A stretch of 35,018 bases of DNA from Gemmatimonadota bacterium (GTDB lineage: Bacteria; Gemmatimonadota; Gemmatimonadetes; Gemmatimonadales; GWC2-71-9), in the NCBI GenBank assembly GCA_016874005.1, contig VGVQ01000003.1, positions 1 through 35,018 on the forward strand, given 5' to 3'. The notes below the pieces were generated by a model. That model saw nothing but the letters and a program-made list of their open reading frames with translations. It made no database searches and was not told the DNA's origin. The translations under genes were made by a program, and so were the position numbers. Positions within the stretch are counted from its first letter, which is position 1. Each line of letters opens with the position of its first letter. Positions 16,797-25,803 of the stretch are shown one piece after another.

Positions 16797-18158
16797 ATGG
16801 ACGCTGGTAATACCCCTCGCCACATCGGGCTCGGCGGCGCCGTCTTCACCCTGGTGGGCTACGTCATCGGGGCCTCGATCTTCATCTTGCCGGGCCAGCT
16901 GGCGGCCCAAGCGGGGCCGGGGGCGTTCCTGGCCTACCTCCTGGCCGGCGTGGTGGCCGCGATCGCCTGCGTCGTCGGGGCCGCGATCGGGAGCGCGGTG
17001 CCGGCGAGCGGGGCGGTGAACGTCGCCGCGGCCAGGGTGGTGGCGCCGGTGGTGGGCTTCCTGGGCGTCTGGGTCACCCTCGGCGCCGTCGTCGTCAGCG
17101 TGGCGCTGGTTGGCTATGGCCTCGCCGACTACCTGGCCTACTTCGCTCCGGGTGTCCCCAAACAACTCGCCGCCCTCGTCTCCGTCGCGGTCTTCGGCCT
17201 CCTCAACGTGACCACGGTCCGGCTCGCGGTATCGATCCAGGTCGCCATGACGCTGGTCTTCCTCTTGGTCATGGTGGTCTTCGGGGTGGGCGGCGTCGCG
17301 AACGCTCGGCCCGAGTTGCTCACCCCGATGCTACCGAACGGGTTCGCGGCCGTCCTGAGCGCCGCGGTACTGGCCTTCTTCTCGTTTGCCGGCTCCACGG
17401 TGATCACCGAGATCGGCGGCGAGATCAAGGAGCCGGGGCGCAACATCCCGCTGGCGCTGTTGATCGGCTTCGTGATCGTCCTGGTCTCGTACGCGCTGGT
17501 GGCCTTGGCGGTACCCGCGCTGCTGCCCTGGCAATCGCTCGGGGACGTCGAGGCACCGGTCGCCCGGGCCGCCGAGCAGTTTCTCCCGGCTTGGGCCGGC
17601 GGGGCGATCGCCATCGCCGCGATCCTGGCGGCCGCCACCTCCATCAACGGCATGCTGCTGATTCACTCCCGCGACCTCCTCGCCATGGCCAGGGCGCGGG
17701 TCTTTCCCGAGCGCCTGGCCGCTCGCCGGGAGGGCTCCGGCGCGCCGGCCGCCGCGGTCGCCTCGATGACCTTGGCGTCGGTCGGGGCGGTCCTGATCGG
17801 CGGCACCATCCAACAGTACGCCATGTTCGCGGTGATGGCGGTAATGCTGCTGCAAATCTTCATGGCGATCACGCTGCTACGGCTGCCGGCCAGGCTGCCG
17901 GACGCCTGGCGCTCTGGGGGGTTCGTTCCGGGCGCGGCCGCCCGGGTCGGCTTCTCGGTTGCCCTGATCCTGGTCTCGCTCGGCTTCATGGGCTTGGGCG
18001 TCACCAGCGGGGCGCGGGTCGTGGGCTTGTTCCTCGGGTTCGTCGCCCTCGGGCTCCTCTACTACCGGTTCCGCCGCGACAGCCTCCGACGCTCGGGCCA
18101 CGACATCGACGAAGTACTCCGGACCGGGGCTTCGGCCGAAGGCGCCGGGGGCGCTTAG
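16797..18158 (+). CDS. APC-superfamily amino-acid permease
   Basis: Integral membrane transporter of 453 aa with about 12 hydrophobic segments. It starts GLGGAVFTLVGYVIGASIFILPGQL, the APC helix-1 motif with the unwound G-x-G/S segment. FFSFAGSTVITEIGGEIKEPGRNIP, the conserved helix 6-7 region, follows near residue 200. The C-terminus (YYRFRRDSLRR...) is cytoplasmic. The frame opens at 16605, inside the opposite-strand hydratase gene, so the ATG at 16797 is chosen because the transmembrane domain begins right after it. It is followed 33 bases later by a secreted dipeptidase, which suggests uptake of amino acids released from dipeptides. Confidence 0.9.
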   Translation: MDAGNTPRHIGLGGAVFTLVGYVIGASIFILPGQLAAQAGPGAFLAYLLAGVVAAIACVVGAAIGSAVPASGAVNVAAARVVAPVVGFLGVWVTLGAVVVSVALVGYGLADYLAYFAPGVPKQLAALVSVAVFGLLNVTTVRLAVSIQVAMTLVFLLVMVVFGVGGVANARPELLTPMLPNGFAAVLSAAVLAFFSFAGSTVITEIGGEIKEPGRNIPLALLIGFVIVLVSYALVALAVPALLPWQSLGDVEAPVARAAEQFLPAWAGGAIAIAAILAAATSINGMLLIHSRDLLAMARARVFPERLAARREGSGAPAAAVASMTLASVGAVLIGGTIQQYAMFAVMAVMLLQIFMAITLLRLPARLPDAWRSGGFVPGAAARVGFSVALILVSLGFMGLGVTSGARVVGLFLGFVALGLLYYRFRRDSLRRSGHDIDEVLRTGASAEGAGGA

Positions 18159-18191
18159 TTTAGGGTAACCTCCAGCTCGGATGTCGTAGCC

Positions 18192-19454
18192 ATGCGCTCG
18201 TTCCTCCCGGTCCTCGCCGCCCTCGCCGTGGTCGGCCCCGCCGCCGCGCAGCAGGACGACCAGTACCTCGCCTTGGCCAAGAAGGTGTTGTCCACCACCC
18301 CGTTGATCGACGGGCATAACGATCTCCCATGGCGGCTCCGCGAGGACAAGTCGGGCCTCGCCATGGACGTGGTGGGCTATGACCTTCGCGGCAGGGCACC
18401 CGGCCATACCGACTTTGCCCGGATCAAGAAAGGCATGCTGGGCGGACAGTTCTGGTCGGTATACGTCCCCGGCGAGGTCAGGGACTCCGGCTACGCCCGC
18501 ATCCAGCTCGAGCAGATCGACGTAGCCAAGCGGATCATCGAGCGCTACCCCGATCAATTCCAGTTCTGCACCACGGCCCTCTGCTTCCGGCAAGCGTTCG
18601 CGGACGGGCGGGTCGGCTCGATGCTCGGAATGGAGGGGGGCCACGCGATCGAGAACTCGCTCGGCGCCCTCCGAGCGTTCTACGATCTCGGGGTCCGGTA
18701 CCTGACCTTGACCCACAACGTCACCCTGGACTGGGCCGACGCCGCGGTCGACAAGCCCACCCACGGCGGCCTGACCCGGTTTGGCGAGGAAGTGGTGCGG
18801 GAGATGAATCGGCTCGGGATGTTGGTCGACCTCTCCCACGTCTCGCCGGGCGTCATGAGCGACGCCCTCAACGTGACCGAGGCCCCGGTGATCTTCTCTC
18901 ACTCTTCGTCCCGGGCGATGAGCAGTCACCTCCGAAACGCGCCCGATTCGATCCTGGCCCGCCTCCCCCGCAACGGCGGGGTGGTCATGATCCCCTTCGT
19001 GACCTTCTTCGTCTCCCAGAAGCGGTTTGAACATTCTCAGGCCCGATCCGCCAAGGAAGCCGAGCTGCGCCGGCAGGGGAGCGACGCGGCCCGGGTCGCG
19101 AACGAGATCCGGGCCTGGGATGCCGCCAATCCGGCCCCCAGGGTCACCATCGCCGACGTGGTCGCCAACATCGAGCATGTCCGACGAATCGCCGGGGTCG
19201 ATCACATAGGAATAGGGTCGGACTATGACGGAATCGACGAGGTCATCGAGGGCCTCGAGGACGTCGGGACCTTTCCAGCCCTCTTCGCCGAGCTGGCCCG
19301 GCGTGGCTGGTCCGAGTCCGACCTCCGTAAGGTGGCTGGTGAGAATGTGTTACGAGCGATGGAGGCGGCCGAGAAGGTCGCCGCGAGGCTGAGAAAGGAA
19401 CGGCCCGCCTCGATCAAGACCATCCATCAGCTCGACCGAAAAAACGTCTCGTGA
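18192..19454 (+). CDS. Secreted membrane-dipeptidase-like metallopeptidase (M19)
   Basis: Zinc dipeptidase of 420 aa with an N-terminal signal peptide ending at about AAAQQ, acting in the periplasm. The M19 metal ligands are visible: His42 and Asp44 in DGHNDLP, the bridging Glu in GMEGGHAIE, His in VDLSHVSP and His in IFSHSSSRA. The substrate-side motif GIGSDYDGI is near the end. Length matches the family. It is the middle gene of a permease-dipeptidase-coiled-coil operon. Expected role is cleavage of di- or tripeptides with relaxed specificity, including D-residues at the second position. Confidence 0.94.
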   Translation: MRSFLPVLAALAVVGPAAAQQDDQYLALAKKVLSTTPLIDGHNDLPWRLREDKSGLAMDVVGYDLRGRAPGHTDFARIKKGMLGGQFWSVYVPGEVRDSGYARIQLEQIDVAKRIIERYPDQFQFCTTALCFRQAFADGRVGSMLGMEGGHAIENSLGALRAFYDLGVRYLTLTHNVTLDWADAAVDKPTHGGLTRFGEEVVREMNRLGMLVDLSHVSPGVMSDALNVTEAPVIFSHSSSRAMSSHLRNAPDSILARLPRNGGVVMIPFVTFFVSQKRFEHSQARSAKEAELRRQGSDAARVANEIRAWDAANPAPRVTIADVVANIEHVRRIAGVDHIGIGSDYDGIDEVIEGLEDVGTFPALFAELARRGWSESDLRKVAGENVLRAMEAAEKVAARLRKERPASIKTIHQLDRKNVS

Positions 19455-19467
19455 AGGGGTGACAGCA

Positions 19468-20370
19468 ATGCGCGCCACATTGATGATGGCACTGGTGGGG
19501 TCCTTGGTGGCGGCTCATGCTCAGGCCCAGTCCGAGGACGCGCTCCGGCGGTATTTCGAGGGCAAGAGCGTGGTCGTTAAGCTGGAGATGCCGGGTACCG
19601 AAGACGGGGTCGACGTCTATCCGGGGACGTCCCAGCCGGTCAACTTTCCGCGGCACGCCAAGCGCCTCAAGGACAATGGCACCGCCATTCGCCGCGGCGA
19701 CGAGGTTCTCATCACCAAGGTCAAGGTCAAGAAGGACCTGATCGAGTTCCAACTCGGCGGTGGTGGCTATGGCACCTTCGCCGACGAAACCAGCTCTCAC
19801 GTCGAGACCGCCTCGGCGCCGAAGACCGATCGGGAGAAGAACCTCGAGAAAGAAGTCCCCAGGATTACCGACCCGGCCGCTAAGAAAAAGGCCCAGGAAG
19901 AGCTCGACGGGCTTCGCCGGGACCGGCAGCGAACCGACGCGGCCAATCGGGCCCGGGTCGCCGAGGCGCAGCAGATCAAGGATGCCAACATCCGTCAGCG
20001 CCGGGCCGAGTCCGGATCGCGGTTCAATCTCCGCTACAGGGCCGTGGTCCCGGCCGACGCGATGACCCCCGACGCCGTCATGCGGGCCTTGGCCGAGTAT
20101 GTCGACTTCTCGCCGGTGCTGGCGGCCCATACCGACCGCCCGGGGCTTCATGGAGAGGGCGAGAAGCGTCCCGCGGCCGGGGTCGAGGGACTCCGAAAGG
20201 GCCTCCTGGCCGAAGAGGTGGACGCCATGCTCGGCCGGCCGGAATCGATCGCGACCAGGTCGGAAGGCACTCTCCAAGTGAGCCTGTCCGTCTACCTCAC
20301 TCGCGATCGGCGGGTCGAGGCTACCTTCGTCGAGGGTGTGCTGATCAGGTTCACCACCTCGTCGCGCTGA
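19468..20370 (+). CDS. Secreted coiled-coil protein with BamE/SmpA-like C-terminal motif, function unknown
   Basis: Protein of 300 aa not assigned to a named gene. It has a signal peptide (MRATLMMALVGSLVAAHAQA). An N-terminal beta-rich domain follows at about 22-110 (GKSVVVKLEMPGTEDGVDVYP, RGDEVLITKVKVKKD). A highly charged Lys/Glu/Arg-rich helix, likely coiled coil, spans about 112-180 (KNLEKEVPRI, EELDGLRRDRQR). The C-terminal part resembles the BamE/SmpA fold pattern: LRKGLLAEEVDAMLGRPES, then beta strands VSLSVYL and VEATFVEGVLIRF. The frame opens at a GTG at 19459, but AAGGGG sits eight bases before the ATG at 19468. It lies 13 bases after the dipeptidase and is followed by a terminator. 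An envelope-associated role is inference. Confidence 0.75.
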   Translation: MRATLMMALVGSLVAAHAQAQSEDALRRYFEGKSVVVKLEMPGTEDGVDVYPGTSQPVNFPRHAKRLKDNGTAIRRGDEVLITKVKVKKDLIEFQLGGGGYGTFADETSSHVETASAPKTDREKNLEKEVPRITDPAAKKKAQEELDGLRRDRQRTDAANRARVAEAQQIKDANIRQRRAESGSRFNLRYRAVVPADAMTPDAVMRALAEYVDFSPVLAAHTDRPGLHGEGEKRPAAGVEGLRKGLLAEEVDAMLGRPESIATRSEGTLQVSLSVYLTRDRRVEATFVEGVLIRFTTSSR

Positions 20371-20385
20371 CCCACCGCAAGCTGT

Positions 20386-20421
20386 GACGGCCTGCCGGTT
20401 GCCACCAACCGGCGGGCCGTC
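20386..20421 (+). terminator. Hairpin terminator after the permease-dipeptidase operon
   Basis: A 16-bp stem (GACGGCCTGCCGGTTG / CAACCGGCGGGCCGTC, one G-T wobble) encloses a 4-base loop and is followed by CATTATT. It begins 15 bases after the stop of the coiled-coil protein gene and precedes the superoxide dismutase gene. Confidence 0.8.
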
Positions 20422-20483
20422 CATTATTCCGGCGATACCCTTGTTGCCGACTCGGAAATACCGCAAGCCAGGAGCGAGACCCA

Positions 20484-21089
20484 ATGGCGCACACCCTGCC
20501 ACCGCTACCGTACGACTACAACGCGTTGGAGCCGCACATCGACGAACAGACGATGCGGATCCACCATGGGAAGCACCACGCCACCTACGTGACCAATCTC
20601 AACGCGGCCTTGGAGCCCCATGCCGACCTCGCCGCCAAGTCGATCGAAGACCTCATCGGCAATCTGACCGCCGTGCCAGAGGCCATTCGGACCGCGGTGC
20701 GGAACAACGGCGGTGGCCACTACAACCACACCCTCTTCTGGACCCTGATGACACCGGGTGGAGCGAAAGCGCCAGGGGGCGCCTTGGGCACAGCCATGGC
20801 CCAAGCCTTCGGCAGCTTCGACGCCTTCAAGGAACAGTTTCAGAAGGCCGGTCTCGGCCGGTTCGGGAGCGGTTGGGCCTGGCTCGTGCAGGATAAGTCC
20901 GGCAAGCTCGCCATTGAAAGCTCCCCCAATCAGGACTGCCCATTGATGGAGGGCAAGCACCCGGTGATGGGCTGCGACGTCTGGGAGCACGCCTACTACC
21001 TCAAATACCAGAACCGCCGGGCCGACTATCTCGGTGCTTGGTGGAACACGGTCAACTGGACCATCATCGGTTCCCGCTATCACGGCTGA
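20484..21089 (+). CDS. sodA: Superoxide dismutase, Fe/Mn family (Mn-type features)
   Basis: Enzyme of 201 aa converting superoxide to oxygen and peroxide. Metal ligands are His27 (MRIHHGKHH), His82 ([11 protein letters not shown]), Asp165 and His169 (DVWEHAYY). Gly-Gly before the second His and the Gln in NQDCPLM are the residues usually seen in Mn-type rather than Fe-type enzymes, although cambialistic activity cannot be excluded. No signal peptide is present, so it is cytoplasmic. The peroxiredoxin gene begins 17 bases later, giving a superoxide-then-peroxide detoxification pair. Confidence 0.96.
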   Translation: MAHTLPPLPYDYNALEPHIDEQTMRIHHGKHHATYVTNLNAALEPHADLAAKSIEDLIGNLTAVPEAIRTAVRNNGGGHYNHTLFWTLMTPGGAKAPGGALGTAMAQAFGSFDAFKEQFQKAGLGRFGSGWAWLVQDKSGKLAIESSPNQDCPLMEGKHPVMGCDVWEHAYYLKYQNRRADYLGAWWNTVNWTIIGSRYHG

Positions 21090-21106
21090 ACGAGGAAATT
21101 ACTTCG

Positions 21107-21565
21107 ATGTCTCTGCCCGCGCCCGGGAGCGTTGCCCCGGACTTCACCTTGCCCTCGACCTCCGGTGCCCCGGTCAACCTCGCCTCGCTCCGCGGCAAGA
21201 ACGTGATCCTGGCGTTCTTCCCGCTGGCGTTTACCGGGGTCTGTACCGCGGAGATGTGCGCCTTCTCCGAGGACTACAGCCAGTTCCAGTCGGCGAGCAC
21301 GGTGGTGTTGCCGATCAGCGTCGACTCGGTCCCGGCGCTGAAGGAATTCAAGGCCAAGGAGAAGATGGCCGTCGACTTGCTGAGCGACTTCAAACGGGAC
21401 GTCTGCCGCGCCTATGGTACGCTGCTCGAGGAGAAGTTCTTCAGCAAGCGGGCCTACGTCCTGATCGACAAGGCCGGCACCGTCCGCTGGACCCACGAGG
21501 AGGCCGAACTCGGCCACAAGCGGGACAACAGCGAGTTGCTGGCGCAAATCGGGAAGCTTGGCTGA
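21107..21565 (+). CDS. Thiol peroxidase/peroxiredoxin, PrxQ/BCP or AhpE-like
   Basis: Thioredoxin-fold peroxidase of 152 aa. The peroxidatic Cys46 lies in PLAFTGVC (PxxxTxxC motif). Cys51 is five residues on, the spacing of the resolving Cys in many PrxQ/BCP enzymes. A third Cys lies in KRDVCRAYG. The N-terminus [16 protein letters not shown] is typical of the family. The frame opens upstream inside sodA, but AGGAA before the ATG at 21107 and the family N-terminus fix the start. The stop overlaps the next reading frame by 8 bases. Confidence 0.93.
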   Translation: MSLPAPGSVAPDFTLPSTSGAPVNLASLRGKNVILAFFPLAFTGVCTAEMCAFSEDYSQFQSASTVVLPISVDSVPALKEFKAKEKMAVDLLSDFKRDVCRAYGTLLEEKFFSKRAYVLIDKAGTVRWTHEEAELGHKRDNSELLAQIGKLG

Positions 21566-22118
21566 CCGGTCGCCGCGGCATTTTCCCTCGGTCGAAACCC
21601 CCGATCAGGCCCTGAACCAGGCCGCGGCTTGGGCCATCCGGCGGGTCGGCGGCCACCTCCGCGCCGACCCGGCCCGGGCGGTTCGCTCGGCCCTGTGGGG
21701 CGACGACGACCTGGAAGAATTGCTGGAGGACGCTCGCAACTGGCGACGAGTCCGGTCTGATGGCGTGCTCGACCCCGAGGCCTTCCTCGGCGGGATCGTC
21801 GGTGGGCTGCTCGGGGTCCGGCTGGACGGGCTGGGGGGGCGGCTCGAAATCAGCCCCTCGCTTCCGGCGGGTTGGCGCCACGTCGCGGTTCGTCGCCTTC
21901 GGGCCAATAGGAGCCTGCTCGACCTGGACTTCCGGCCCAGGGCGGAGTGGCTGACGATCAAGCTGGCGCTGGTGTTCGGGCCGCCGATCCCGGCGGTCGT
22001 CTCCTCGCTCCATGCCACGGTTGCGCGGGTTACGGTCGACGAGGTGGCCCTCGAGGGACCCCGCGCCATCTTCACGATCGGCGGCGAGCACGAGGTGGCG
22101 CTCTACTACGGGATGTAG
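21558..22118 (+). CDS. Small protein resembling the C-terminal region of a glycoside hydrolase; possible gene remnant
   Basis: Protein of 186 aa without a clear family. Residues about 70-140 ([44 protein letters not shown]) resemble the end of (alpha/alpha)6-barrel glycosidases and their C-terminal beta-sandwich, as in alpha-L-rhamnosidase-type enzymes. The first 40 residues ([13 protein letters not shown]) look like the start of such a barrel, with the middle missing. There is no in-frame ATG or GTG before the final residue. The start given is the TTG at 21558, which overlaps the peroxiredoxin stop and has no well-placed ribosome-binding site. It may be a coupled gene or an internally deleted relic. 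The glycosidase resemblance is from memory of motif patterns, not a search. Confidence 0.5.
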   Translation: MADRSPRHFPSVETPDQALNQAAAWAIRRVGGHLRADPARAVRSALWGDDDLEELLEDARNWRRVRSDGVLDPEAFLGGIVGGLLGVRLDGLGGRLEISPSLPAGWRHVAVRRLRANRSLLDLDFRPRAEWLTIKLALVFGPPIPAVVSSLHATVARVTVDEVALEGPRAIFTIGGEHEVALYYGM

Positions 22119-22164
22119 CCTCCCTATTCCCTATTGGACCCGGCCAACGTAACGTCCCTCGAAG

Positions 22165-23682
22165 ATGACCACGCTGGGCGGAACCCCTCTCGATCTGATC
22201 GGCCAGATCGCCAGAATCCTCCACAGCGGGCTGCCGCCCGATGATACCTTGGCATCGGTCGCGGCCGTGGTGCATCGCGGGCTCGGCCTCGAATCGGTCT
22301 GCATCTGGCGCCGGGAGCCCAACGCCAACCGATGCGCCGGGATTGCCTCCCCCGTTCGCACGGCGACGGCGGACAATCTGGAGCACCTGCCGGCGTTGGG
22401 CCCCAACACGGTCCGCTATCCCCTGGTCCACGCCGGTTTGCGACTCGGCGTCCTCGAGATGGTGCTGCCTCCCAATGAACCCACCCTGCTGGCGAGCGTG
22501 GTCGAGGTGATCCAGAACCTCTTGGCGCCATTCCTCGATTCGATGACGCTGGCGGAGGACCTGGCGCTCGAGGTGGCCTCGCGATCGAGGGAGATCTCCG
22601 AGCAGCGTCGGTTCACCGGGCTCGTCATCGATAGCTTGCCGGTGGGGATCTACGTGATCGACCGGACCTACCGCATTCAGTTCTGGAACCGCAAGCGCGA
22701 AACCGGCACCCAAGGTCTCCGGCGCGACGACGTAGTGGGTCGACCGGTGTTCCAGGTTCTGACCCGGCAGAGTCCCGAGCAGCTCAGGGCCGATTTCGAC
22801 GAGATCTTCTCCTCGGGGGTTACCCACCAGCGCGAGACCGTGGTCGAACAGGGTGGCGAGCGCCGGGTCTACCGGCTGTCTCGGCTGCCGATGCGCTTGG
22901 GCGGGGATGCCATCACCCATGTGATCACGATCGGCGAGGACGTCACCGAGTCCCGCAACGTTCAACAGCAGATCCTCCAGCATGAAAAACTGGCCGCCGT
23001 CGGGCAATTGGCCGCCGGCGTCATGCACGAGATCAACAACCCGCTGGCAACCATCTCGGCCTGCGCCGCCGCGGTGGATGCTCGGCTCGGAGCGCTGGCT
23101 GACGGCGCCTCCCGGGCATACCTCGAGACCATCGAGCGCGAGGTCCAGCGCTGTTCCAAGATCGTCGACGGCCTCCTCGAGTTCAGCGGCCCCCAGGCCG
23201 CCGCGCGACCCAAGGAGCCGGTGACCCTGGATGCGCTGGTGGAGCGGACCCATTTCCTCCTCCGCCATCACAGACGGTACAAGCGGCTCCGGGTCGAAAC
23301 CGCCATAGAAGCGCCGCCGGTCTGGGTCCGCGGCAACGACGAGCAGTTGATCCAGGTCCTCATGGCGCTGTCGCTCAACGCCATCGACGCCATGCCGGAT
23401 GGCGGCACCCTCACGCTGCGGACCAACCGATCCCACAGCCGGACCGAGGCCGCGGTCGACGTCGTCGACACCGGCACCGGGATTCCCGCGACTCAACTGA
23501 CCAAGATCTTCGAGCCCTTCTTCACGACCAAGCCGCCGGGGCGGGGAACCGGGCTCGGGCTGTCGATTGCCTACGGGATCGTTCACGATCACGGCGGTCG
23601 GATCGACGTCTCGAGCGAGATAGGCCGGGGCAGTACCTTCTCCGTGGTGCTCCCGATCGAAGCCGTGGAGGTGGCCGGATGA
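22165..23682 (+). CDS. Soluble PAS sensor histidine kinase (NtrB-like)
   Basis: Cytoplasmic kinase of 505 aa with no membrane segment. Residues about 1-130 look like a GAF-type sensor domain. A short helix (LALEVASRSREIS) leads into a PAS domain at about 150-260 (DSLPVGIYVIDRTYRIQFWN, RDDVVGRPVF). His288 in GVMHEINNPLATI is the phosphorylation site. ATP-binding boxes are LSLNAIDAMPDGG (N), VVDTGTGIP (G1) and GRGTGLGLSIAYGIVHDHGG (G2). The HEINNPL form of the H box is typical of NtrB/multisensor kinases. The stop overlaps the regulator start as ATGA, so the two should be partners. Confidence 0.93.
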   Translation: MTTLGGTPLDLIGQIARILHSGLPPDDTLASVAAVVHRGLGLESVCIWRREPNANRCAGIASPVRTATADNLEHLPALGPNTVRYPLVHAGLRLGVLEMVLPPNEPTLLASVVEVIQNLLAPFLDSMTLAEDLALEVASRSREISEQRRFTGLVIDSLPVGIYVIDRTYRIQFWNRKRETGTQGLRRDDVVGRPVFQVLTRQSPEQLRADFDEIFSSGVTHQRETVVEQGGERRVYRLSRLPMRLGGDAITHVITIGEDVTESRNVQQQILQHEKLAAVGQLAAGVMHEINNPLATISACAAAVDARLGALADGASRAYLETIEREVQRCSKIVDGLLEFSGPQAAARPKEPVTLDALVERTHFLLRHHRRYKRLRVETAIEAPPVWVRGNDEQLIQVLMALSLNAIDAMPDGGTLTLRTNRSHSRTEAAVDVVDTGTGIPATQLTKIFEPFFTTKPPGRGTGLGLSIAYGIVHDHGGRIDVSSEIGRGSTFSVVLPIEAVEVAG

Positions 23683-24347
23683 AAGTCCTCGTGGTCGAAG
23701 ACGACCGGATTGTCGGGCAGTACGTCAAGCGAGGACTGGACGAGCAGGGTTACCACGCCGACCTGGTCGACGACGGGATGGAGGCCCTCCGGCTCATCTC
23801 GGGCGGGCTGTGCGATTTGGTGATTCTCGATCTCCGGCTGCCCGGAATGACCGGTTACGAGGTGCTCCGCACCGTCCGCGACCGAGGCATCACCATTCCG
23901 ATCCTGGTGCTGACCGCCCAAGACGCCGTCGACCACAAAGTCCAGGCGCTTCGGGCCGGCGCCGACGACTACGTCACCAAGCCGTTCGCGTTCGAGGAGC
24001 TGCTGGCACGAGTCGAAGCCATTGCCCGGCGGCCGCCCCAGATCCGGTCGAGTCGGCTCACCATCGCCGACCTCGAGCTCGACACCGCGACTCGTGAGGT
24101 GCGGCGGGCCGGCAAGCTGCTCGATCTGACGCCCAAAGAGTACACCGTGCTCGAGTACCTGATGCGCCACCCGAGCCGGGTCATGTCGCGGACCCTGATC
24201 ACCGAGTATGCCTGGGATTATCATTTCGATCCCGGCACCAACATCGTCGACGTGGTCATCAATCGCCTCCGGAAGAAACTCGATGCTGGCCACGCCAAGA
24301 AGATCCTCCACACCGTCCGCGGTGTGGGCTACGTCGTGAAAGCCTGA
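23679..24347 (+). CDS. OmpR/PhoB-family two-component response regulator
   Basis: DNA-binding regulator of 222 aa. The receiver domain has acidic pocket Asp8/Asp9, phospho-acceptor Asp51 (VILDLRLPG), Thr79 and Lys101 (YVTKPF). The C-terminal winged helix (about 128-222) contains LDLTPKEYTVLEYLMRHPSRVMSR, DPGTNIVDVVINRLRKKLD and HTVRGVGYVVKA. This pattern is closest to the CusR/PcoR-like subgroup. It is sandwiched between two kinase genes: the first overlaps it by 4 bases and the second begins 5 bases after its stop. A direct repeat of the kind OmpR-family proteins bind lies 1.4 kb downstream at the end of the operon. Confidence 0.95.
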   Translation: MKVLVVEDDRIVGQYVKRGLDEQGYHADLVDDGMEALRLISGGLCDLVILDLRLPGMTGYEVLRTVRDRGITIPILVLTAQDAVDHKVQALRAGADDYVTKPFAFEELLARVEAIARRPPQIRSSRLTIADLELDTATREVRRAGKLLDLTPKEYTVLEYLMRHPSRVMSRTLITEYAWDYHFDPGTNIVDVVINRLRKKLDAGHAKKILHTVRGVGYVVKA

Positions 24348-24352
24348 CTCCG

Positions 24353-25798
24353 GTGCGGTCGATCCGGCAGCGCCTCACCGTCGGATACGTGGTCGCGCTG
24401 ACCCTGGCCATCGTCGTCTTCGGGACGGTCCTCTACTACAATCGGCGCCAAGCGAACCTGACCGAGCTCGACTCCCGGCTCGAGGTCGAGGCCGAGGTGG
24501 CCAACGGACTGCTGGGCGAGCTGTCGCGATCGCTCGGACGGCTCCCACCCGTTCTCCAGGGCATTCAGGGCACCTTGCAGGGCTTCCGGCACTATGTCGT
24601 CTTGGTCGGGCGGGATGGAACGCCCAAGCTCACGGTCGAGCCCACGGGTGGGAGCCTCGACAGCACGGCCGTCACCCGGCTGCTCCGGCTCGCCACCGAA
24701 TCGGACCAGACCAGGTGGGGTACGGCGGCCGTTTTTCCTGGGCGGCCGGATCTCCGCTACTATGTCACCGGCGTGGCACGATCGGACCCAGAGCTCCGGA
24801 GCATTCTGGTCGGGGCCACCGTGGATGAGGTGCTCTTCGGCCCCTCGGATCTCCTCCGGGCCATGCTCTACATCGCGCCGCTGCTGATCCTGGTTTCGAT
24901 TCTGGTGGGCTCCTGGCTGGCCAGAACGAGCCTCCAGCCCCTCGAGTCGACCATCGACGAGCTCACCGCCATCACCGACGGCAAGAGCCTCCACCGCCGG
25001 CTTCCGGTCGACCCGGCCGCCACCGACGAGTTGGCCCGCCTGTCGCTCGCGGCCAACGCGATGTTCTCCCGGCTGGAGCACAGCTTCTCGGCTCAGCAAC
25101 GGTTCGTCGCCGAGGCGAGCCACGAGCTCAAGACCCCGCTCATGGTGCTCCGCGTGGGGGTCGAACGGGCCCTCACCAACCCCAAGATGCCGGCCGAGAG
25201 TCTCGAGCCGCTCGACGAATCGCTCGAGGAGATCAACCGGATGAGCGAGTTGGTCGATAGCCTCCTGATGCTGGCCCGCGCCGACGAGGGCCGGGCCCCG
25301 CTCGCGGTCGAAGAGTGCGACCTTCGCGAACTGGTCTCGGAGGCCGGGGAGACCGCGAACATTCTGGCCGAGGCTAACCAGATCCTGGTCCGAACCGACG
25401 TTCCATCCCGGCCGGTCCTGTTGCCGGTCGACCGAAACCGGATCCGGCAGCTGTTGCTCAACCTGGTGACCAACGCCGTCAAGTTCACCCCGGCCCATGG
25501 AGAAGTCCGCGTTGGCATCGTCGATGTCGACGCCACGGTACAGATCGTGGTGCGCGACACCGGGATCGGGATCGCCGCTGGCGATCTCCCCCACATCTTC
25601 GATCGGTTCTGGCGGGCCGACCCCGCTCGGACTCGGGACGAAGCGAAGGCGGGCACCGGTTTGGGGCTCGCCATCACCAAATGGATCGCCGAGGCCCACG
25701 GTGGGGCCATTACGGTGCAGAGCCGGCCTGGCAAGGGCACCGTTTTCACCGTATCATTGCCGAGGTCGGTCGCACCAAACGCAACACCCGTCGTTTAA
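24353..25798 (+). CDS. Membrane-bound sensor histidine kinase (CusS-like class)
   Basis: Kinase of 481 aa. Transmembrane segment 1 at about 8-28 (GYVVALTLAIVVFGTVLYY), an extracytoplasmic sensor loop of about 140 residues, and transmembrane segment 2 at about 172-192 (APLLILVSILVGSWLA). A HAMP region follows (TSLQPLESTIDEL). His257 sits in EASHELKTPL. ATP-binding motifs are LLNLVTNAVKF, RDTGIGI, DRFWRAD and GTGLGLAITKWIAEAHGG. The start is a GTG at 24353, five bases after the regulator stop, which places the first membrane helix correctly. The paired regulator is probably the one just upstream, shared with the soluble kinase. Confidence 0.94.
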   Translation: MRSIRQRLTVGYVVALTLAIVVFGTVLYYNRRQANLTELDSRLEVEAEVANGLLGELSRSLGRLPPVLQGIQGTLQGFRHYVVLVGRDGTPKLTVEPTGGSLDSTAVTRLLRLATESDQTRWGTAAVFPGRPDLRYYVTGVARSDPELRSILVGATVDEVLFGPSDLLRAMLYIAPLLILVSILVGSWLARTSLQPLESTIDELTAITDGKSLHRRLPVDPAATDELARLSLAANAMFSRLEHSFSAQQRFVAEASHELKTPLMVLRVGVERALTNPKMPAESLEPLDESLEEINRMSELVDSLLMLARADEGRAPLAVEECDLRELVSEAGETANILAEANQILVRTDVPSRPVLLPVDRNRIRQLLLNLVTNAVKFTPAHGEVRVGIVDVDATVQIVVRDTGIGIAAGDLPHIFDRFWRADPARTRDEAKAGTGLGLAITKWIAEAHGGAITVQSRPGKGTVFTVSLPRSVAPNATPVV

Positions 25799-25803
25799 TC
25801 TGT

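Noticed and set aside
22121-22135. Short tandem CCCTATT repeat before the soluble kinase gene
   Set aside because: Two copies of seven bases only; no promoter, attachment-site or insertion-sequence context.
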